DNA from: Lachnospiraceae bacterium UBA3689
Lineage (GTDB): Bacteria > Bacillota > Clostridia > Lachnospirales > Lachnospiraceae
Reading direction: 5' to 3'
NCBI GenBank assembly: GCA_002371465.1
Contig: DFIU01000015.1
Location: 23,968 to 87,967, forward strand
Length of the DNA: 64,000 bases
Part shown: positions 60,011 through 64,000 of the stretch, piece by piece
Layout: each line of letters opens with the position of its first letter
Position numbering within the stretch: position 1 is the first letter of the stretch
Notes under the pieces: generated by a model
What the model saw: the letters and a program-made list of their open reading frames with translations, nothing else
What the model was told of the DNA's origin: nothing
Databases searched by the model: none
Translations under genes and position numbers: made by a program

Positions 60011-63000
60011 ATGGTCAGAAGAATCTATGTAGAAAAGAAACCGTCGTTCTCCATTCAGGCAAAAGATCTCAGCCACGGAATCCGGCATTATCTCCATATC
60101 AATGCCTGCGAAAACGTCCGCATTTTTATCCGCTATGACGTAGAAAATGTCTCAAACGAAACCTTTGAGAAAGCATGCAGGAGCGTCTTTGCGGAGCCGC
60201 CGGTCGATACCATCTATTTTGAGAACCTGCCCCAGGAGGAGCGCGCCCATATCTTTTCTGTCGAGTATCTGCCGGGACAGTTTGACCAGAGGGCGGATTC
60301 CGCGGAACAGTGCATCCGCTTTTTAAATGAGAAGGAGGATCCGACGGTCCGTACGGCGACAACCTATATGCTGATCGGCAATCTGACTGATGAGGATGTC
60401 AAAAAAGTCATCGACGATACGGTCAATCCGGTCGATTCCAGGCTGACCGACGAGACCAAGCCCCAAACGCTGAAGGCAAATTATCCGGAACCGGACTCTG
60501 TTGAGACTCTGGACGGTTTTGTTGATATGAAGGAAGAGGAGCTGCGAGGACTTTACGATCAGCTCAACCTCGCCATGACCTTTGCCGATTTCCGGTTTGT
60601 GCAGAATTATTTCCAAAAAGATGAAAAGCGGGATCCCACGATCACCGAGATCCGGGTCCTTGATACATATTGGTCTGACCACTGCCGCCATACGACCTTC
60701 CAGACCGAGCTGAAGCAGGTAAGCTTTGGCAAGGGCGATATGAAAAAGCCGATTGAGGATACCTTTAAACAGTATCTGGCGGATCGGGACGATCTCTATG
60801 GGGGCAGATCGGATAAGTATGTCTCCCTGATGGATCTGGCGCTTCTGGGGGCGAAGAAGCTCAAGAAGGAAGGAAAGCTTGCCGATCAGGAGGAATCCGA
60901 TGAGATCAATGCCTGCTCCATCGTCGTTCCGGTCGATGTGAACGGCAAGGAAGAGGAGTGGCTGATTAATTTTAAAAATGAAACCCACAACCATCCGACG
61001 GAAATCGAGCCCTTCGGTGGTGCCGCGACCTGCCTGGGCGGAGCTATCCGGGACCCGCTCTCCGGACGGACCTATGTCTACCAGGCGATGCGAGTGACGG
61101 GCGCGGCTGATCCGACTCGTCCCCAGTCCGAGACGCTAAAAGGCAAGCTGCCCCAGAAGAAGCTGGTCAGAGGCGCGGCTCACGGTTATTCTTCCTATGG
61201 AAATCAGATCGGCCTGGCGACCGGTTATGTAAAAGAAATCTATCATCCCAACTATGTGGCAAAGCGGATGGAGATCGGCGCCGTCGTCGGTGCGGCTCCC
61301 CGCAGAGCTGTTATTCGGGAAAATTCCGATCCGGGAGACATCATCATCCTGCTGGGCGGCAGAACCGGTCGGGACGGAATCGGTGGAGCAACCGGATCCT
61401 CGAAGGCTCATACCGTTGAATCGACGGAGGTCTGCGGGGCGGAAGTCCAGAAGGGAAATGCCCCGACGGAGCGCAAGCTGCAGCGGCTCTTTAAGAGGGA
61501 AGAAGTTTCCCACATCATTAAAAAATGCAACGACTTCGGGGCAGGCGGCGTCTCCGTCGCGATCGGAGAGCTGGCTCCGGGGCTGACCGTCGATCTCGAC
61601 AAGGTTCCCAAGAAGTACGCGGGACTTGACGGCACCGAACTTGCCATTTCTGAATCCCAGGAGCGGATGGCAGTCGTCGTCGACCCCAAGGATGTCGATA
61701 AATTCTTAGCCTATGCCCACAGTGAAAACCTGGAGGCAACTCCGGTCGCTGTCGTGACCGAGGAGCCGAGACTGAAACTGAACTGGAAGGGCAAGGATAT
61801 CGTCAACATTTCCCGCGCCTTCCTCGATACCAACGGCGCGCACCAGGAGACCGATGTCTTTGTCGAGATCCCCAATGCTGCCGATTCGGAAATGAACCCC
61901 AATCCCTTTGCGCCGACCGATGTCAATGATACCGAGGGGATCCGCCGGGAGTGGCTCAAAGTTCTTTCCGATCTCAATGTCTGTTCCCAGCGCGGTCTGG
62001 TGGAAATGTTCGACGGTTCCATCGGAGCGGCTTCAACGTTAATGCCCTATGGCGGCCGCTACCAGCTGACCGAGACTCAGGGCATGGTCGCCAAGGTTCC
62101 GGTTCCGGATGGCAAGACCAACACCGTCACCATGATGGCTTACGGTTTTGATCCCAACCTCTCCACCTGGAGCCCCTACCACGGCGCGGCATGGGCGGTC
62201 ACGACTTCCCTTGCCAAGATTGCGGCTATGGGCGGCGATGTCACCAGGATCCGCTTCACCTTCCAGGAATTTTTCCGCAGAATGAGTCAGGATCCGGAGC
62301 GGTGGAGCCAGCCTATGGCGGCTCTTCTGGGCGCTTACGCGGCTCAGATCGGTTTCGGACTGCCGTCCATCGGAGGCAAGGATTCCATGTCCGGCACCTT
62401 TGAGGATATCGATGTCCCGCCGACCCTGGTATCCTTTGCAGTCGATACGGCGAAGGTTCAGGATGTGGTAACTCCGGAGTTTAAGACGCCGGGCAGCAAG
62501 ATCGCCTGGATCCGTCTGCCCAGGACCCACTACCAGCTGCCGGATTATAAGAAGGTTCTCAAGGTCTGCGCAAAGCTGCATGAGGATATGCAGAAGGGCA
62601 ATATTGTCTCCGCCTACGTTGCAGGAAGATTCGGTCTTGCGGAGGCAGCGGCAAAAATGGCGTTCGGCAACCGCTACGGAGTCAGGATTGAACATAACCT
62701 GAATCCCCAGGACTTCTTTGCCCCCAACTACGGCGATTTCGTCGTAGAGGTCCCGGACGGCAGGCTTTCTAAATTAAAGAGCAAATACACCGTGATCGGT
62801 GAAGTTAAGGCAGAGGATACCTTTGAATACGGCAGCTGTGTCATTTCCCTGGGTGAGGCACTGGGCGCCTGGACCGGGACGCTGGAAGGGGTCTTTAAGA
62901 CCAAAGTTTCGGACGATACATCCCGAGTCGATACGCCTCTTTATTTAAGAGGAAAGAAGGACCTCTACATCTGCAGCCGCAAGATTGCGGAACCCCATGT

Positions 63001-63784
63001 CTTTATCCCGGTCTTCCCGGGAACCAACTGCGAGTATGATACGACCACTGCCTTTGAGCGGGCGGGCGCATCGGTTACGGCAAGGGTCTTCCGCAATCTG
63101 ACGGAGCAGGATATCCGGGATTCCGTTGATGAATTTGCCAGGGAAATCGCCAGGTCCCAGATCGTCATGTTCCCGGGCGGCTTCTCGGCAGGCGACGAGC
63201 CGGACGGCTCCGCCAAGTTCTTTGCAACTGCCTTCCGGAACAAGAAGATCCGGGATGAGGTCGAAAAGCTGCTGGCTCGCGACGGTCTGGTTCTGGGTAT
63301 CTGCAACGGCTTCCAAGCTCTGATTAAGCTGGGTCTGGTTCCCAATGGCAAGATCACTGGTCAGGATCCGACAGCACCGACTTTGACCTACAACACGATA
63401 GGAAGACATATCAGCCGGGAGTGCACGATCAAGGTGGTGTCCGACAAGAGCCCCTGGTTACAGGAAGCCAAGGTCGGCGGCGTCTACGCCAATCCGGCAT
63501 CCCACGGCGAAGGCCGCTTCGTCGCCTCCCAGGAATGGCTGCAGAAGCTCTTTGAAAATGGTCAGGTCGCGACCCAGTACTGCGATTCGGAAGGAACCGT
63601 CACGATGGATGAGGAGTACAATGTCAATGGTTCCTATTGCGCGATCGAGGGGATCACTTCGCCTGACGGCAGGATCCTGGGCAAGATGTGCCACAGCGAA
63701 CGCCGGGGCGACGGAGTTGCGGTCAACATTTACGGCGAACAGGATCTGAAGATCTTTGAATCCGGTGTCAGGTACTTCCGGTAA
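60011..63784 (+). CDS. purL: Phosphoribosylformylglycinamidine synthase (single-chain PurL/FGAMS)
   Basis: FGAM synthetase converts FGAR, ATP and glutamine to FGAM in de novo purine synthesis. The 1257-aa protein is the large, fused form: an N-terminal substrate-binding part, two AIR-synthase-type halves (SDHCRHTTF, GGAATCLGG, GGVSVAIGEL, GGKDSMSGT), and a C-terminal class I glutaminase. The glutaminase has the nucleophilic Cys in GICNGFQ and the His/Glu pair in NPASHGEGRF. The large fused form is known from Proteobacteria and also from many Clostridia, whereas Bacillus uses PurL, PurQ and PurS. A TAAGCGGGGTAGG ribosome site precedes the ATG. A strong terminator follows. Confidence 0.96.
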   Translation: MVRRIYVEKKPSFSIQAKDLSHGIRHYLHINACENVRIFIRYDVENVSNETFEKACRSVFAEPPVDTIYFENLPQEERAHIFSVEYLPGQFDQRADSAEQCIRFLNEKEDPTVRTATTYMLIGNLTDEDVKKVIDDTVNPVDSRLTDETKPQTLKANYPEPDSVETLDGFVDMKEEELRGLYDQLNLAMTFADFRFVQNYFQKDEKRDPTITEIRVLDTYWSDHCRHTTFQTELKQVSFGKGDMKKPIEDTFKQYLADRDDLYGGRSDKYVSLMDLALLGAKKLKKEGKLADQEESDEINACSIVVPVDVNGKEEEWLINFKNETHNHPTEIEPFGGAATCLGGAIRDPLSGRTYVYQAMRVTGAADPTRPQSETLKGKLPQKKLVRGAAHGYSSYGNQIGLATGYVKEIYHPNYVAKRMEIGAVVGAAPRRAVIRENSDPGDIIILLGGRTGRDGIGGATGSSKAHTVESTEVCGAEVQKGNAPTERKLQRLFKREEVSHIIKKCNDFGAGGVSVAIGELAPGLTVDLDKVPKKYAGLDGTELAISESQERMAVVVDPKDVDKFLAYAHSENLEATPVAVVTEEPRLKLNWKGKDIVNISRAFLDTNGAHQETDVFVEIPNAADSEMNPNPFAPTDVNDTEGIRREWLKVLSDLNVCSQRGLVEMFDGSIGAASTLMPYGGRYQLTETQGMVAKVPVPDGKTNTVTMMAYGFDPNLSTWSPYHGAAWAVTTSLAKIAAMGGDVTRIRFTFQEFFRRMSQDPERWSQPMAALLGAYAAQIGFGLPSIGGKDSMSGTFEDIDVPPTLVSFAVDTAKVQDVVTPEFKTPGSKIAWIRLPRTHYQLPDYKKVLKVCAKLHEDMQKGNIVSAYVAGRFGLAEAAAKMAFGNRYGVRIEHNLNPQDFFAPNYGDFVVEVPDGRLSKLKSKYTVIGEVKAEDTFEYGSCVISLGEALGAWTGTLEGVFKTKVSDDTSRVDTPLYLRGKKDLYICSRKIAEPHVFIPVFPGTNCEYDTTTAFERAGASVTARVFRNLTEQDIRDSVDEFAREIARSQIVMFPGGFSAGDEPDGSAKFFATAFRNKKIRDEVEKLLARDGLVLGICNGFQALIKLGLVPNGKITGQDPTAPTLTYNTIGRHISRECTIKVVSDKSPWLQEAKVGGVYANPASHGEGRFVASQEWLQKLFENGQVATQYCDSEGTVTMDEEYNVNGSYCAIEGITSPDGRILGKMCHSERRGDGVAVNIYGEQDLKIFESGVRYFR

Positions 63785-63842
63785 TATACGCAGCGTGTCG
63801 TTCACCATGCTTTAGGTGAGGTCTCCGGATGACGGCACTTAT

Positions 63843-63895
63843 GATCGGCAGGGATGGGGGAAGCGCATACTTCCTCATCCCTGCCGATCTTTTTG
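63843..63895 (+). terminator. Terminator after purL
   Basis: GATCGGCAGGGATG (63843-63856) pairs with CATCCCTGCCGATC (63876-63889), followed by TTTTT. Confidence 0.9.
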
Positions 63896-63921
63896 CATGG
63901 AGGGGAAATTGAAAATTTTCC

Positions 63922-63950
63922 TTGACTTCAAAGTCCATATTTCATATAAT
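63922..63950 (+). promoter_or_regulatory. Promoter of the tRNA gene
   Basis: TTGACT and TATAAT are separated by 17 bp; the start near 63957 lies about 22 nt before the mature tRNA. Confidence 0.85.
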
Positions 63951-63978
63951 AATCAAGCAGTCGCGAAGCGGCAGGCAT

Positions 63979-64000
63979 GGCGAGATAGCTCAGTTGGCTA
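63979..64000 (+). tRNA. 5' end of a tRNA gene, cut by the window edge
   Basis: The last 22 bases (GGCGAGATAGCTCAGTTGGCTA) are a canonical tRNA acceptor 5' strand (GGCGAGA), the TA junction and a D-arm (GCTCAGTTGGCTA). The anticodon is outside the window, so the amino acid is unknown. A strong promoter lies just upstream. Confidence 0.85.

Overview
The window is a gene-dense stretch of a low-GC-type Gram-positive (Firmicutes) chromosome with roughly balanced base composition, most likely a Clostridia/Lachnospiraceae-type gut or oral anaerobe. The reasons are strong AGGAGG ribosome sites, frequent GTG starts, the infC-rpmI-rplT operon behind an L20-type leader, DUF4364 and DUF1836 proteins, a YerC-type TrpR relative, a single-chain PurL of about 1257 aa, a PD-(D/E)XK/DinG fusion helicase, and no respiratory genes. 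The genus call is inference.

Layout. 0-6.5 kb: purA, a small membrane protein, a SEC-C protein, then infC-rpmI-rplT (infC starts with AUU) and rarA. 6.5-13.2 kb: DUF4364 regulator, an amino-acid ABC transporter operon with a TrpR-like protein, DUF1836 regulator and pcrA. 13.2-21.8 kb: an acidic membrane protein, a TRAM-type rRNA uracil methyltransferase, a 168-bp inverted-repeat-bounded element, pyk, a lipoprotein amidase, a Nudix hydrolase, flavodoxin, a C39-like protease-fold protein, tcdA and a GNAT enzyme. 21.8-29.2 kb: a membrane protein with an abnormal 5' end, iron alcohol dehydrogenase, a second uracil methyltransferase, PPK2 and two GT-C-like membrane proteins. 29.3-34 kb is the most accessory-looking part: DUF4256, orphan small proteins, a HIRAN protein, a WYL regulator, and an ECF sigma/anti-sigma pair with its own ECF promoter.

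34.5-42.5 kb is a methionine-type uptake system (metNIQ) followed by an aminotransferase, an M20 deacylase and an L-2-hydroxyisocaproate-type dehydrogenase, then a LysR regulator with two matching palindromes upstream. Together they read as uptake or release of an amino acid, transamination to the 2-keto acid and reduction to the 2-hydroxy acid. 42.6-49.1 kb holds a MacAB-like tripartite export operon and a YtrA/GntR-controlled ABC operon. 49.2-64 kb has an aldo-keto reductase, enolase, RlmI-type methyltransferase, a NYN-LOTUS protein, a UAP1-like pyrophosphorylase, a Crh-like HPr paralogue, the DinG fusion, a HAD phosphatase, purL and the first 22 nt of a tRNA gene.

The least explained signals are non-coding. 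Several intergenic tracts (about 1.83-2.04, 2.77-2.87, 39.94-40.32, 49.02-49.10 and 53.09-53.14 kb) are built from short degenerate direct repeats rich in A and G on one strand, the largest being about ten units of about 39 bp. A compact element at 15.22-15.39 kb has perfect 10-bp terminal inverted repeats around hairpins. Three genes appear to use, or to need, non-standard start codons: infC (ATT), the ECF sigma factor (CTG) and the membrane protein at 21.8-22.6 kb.
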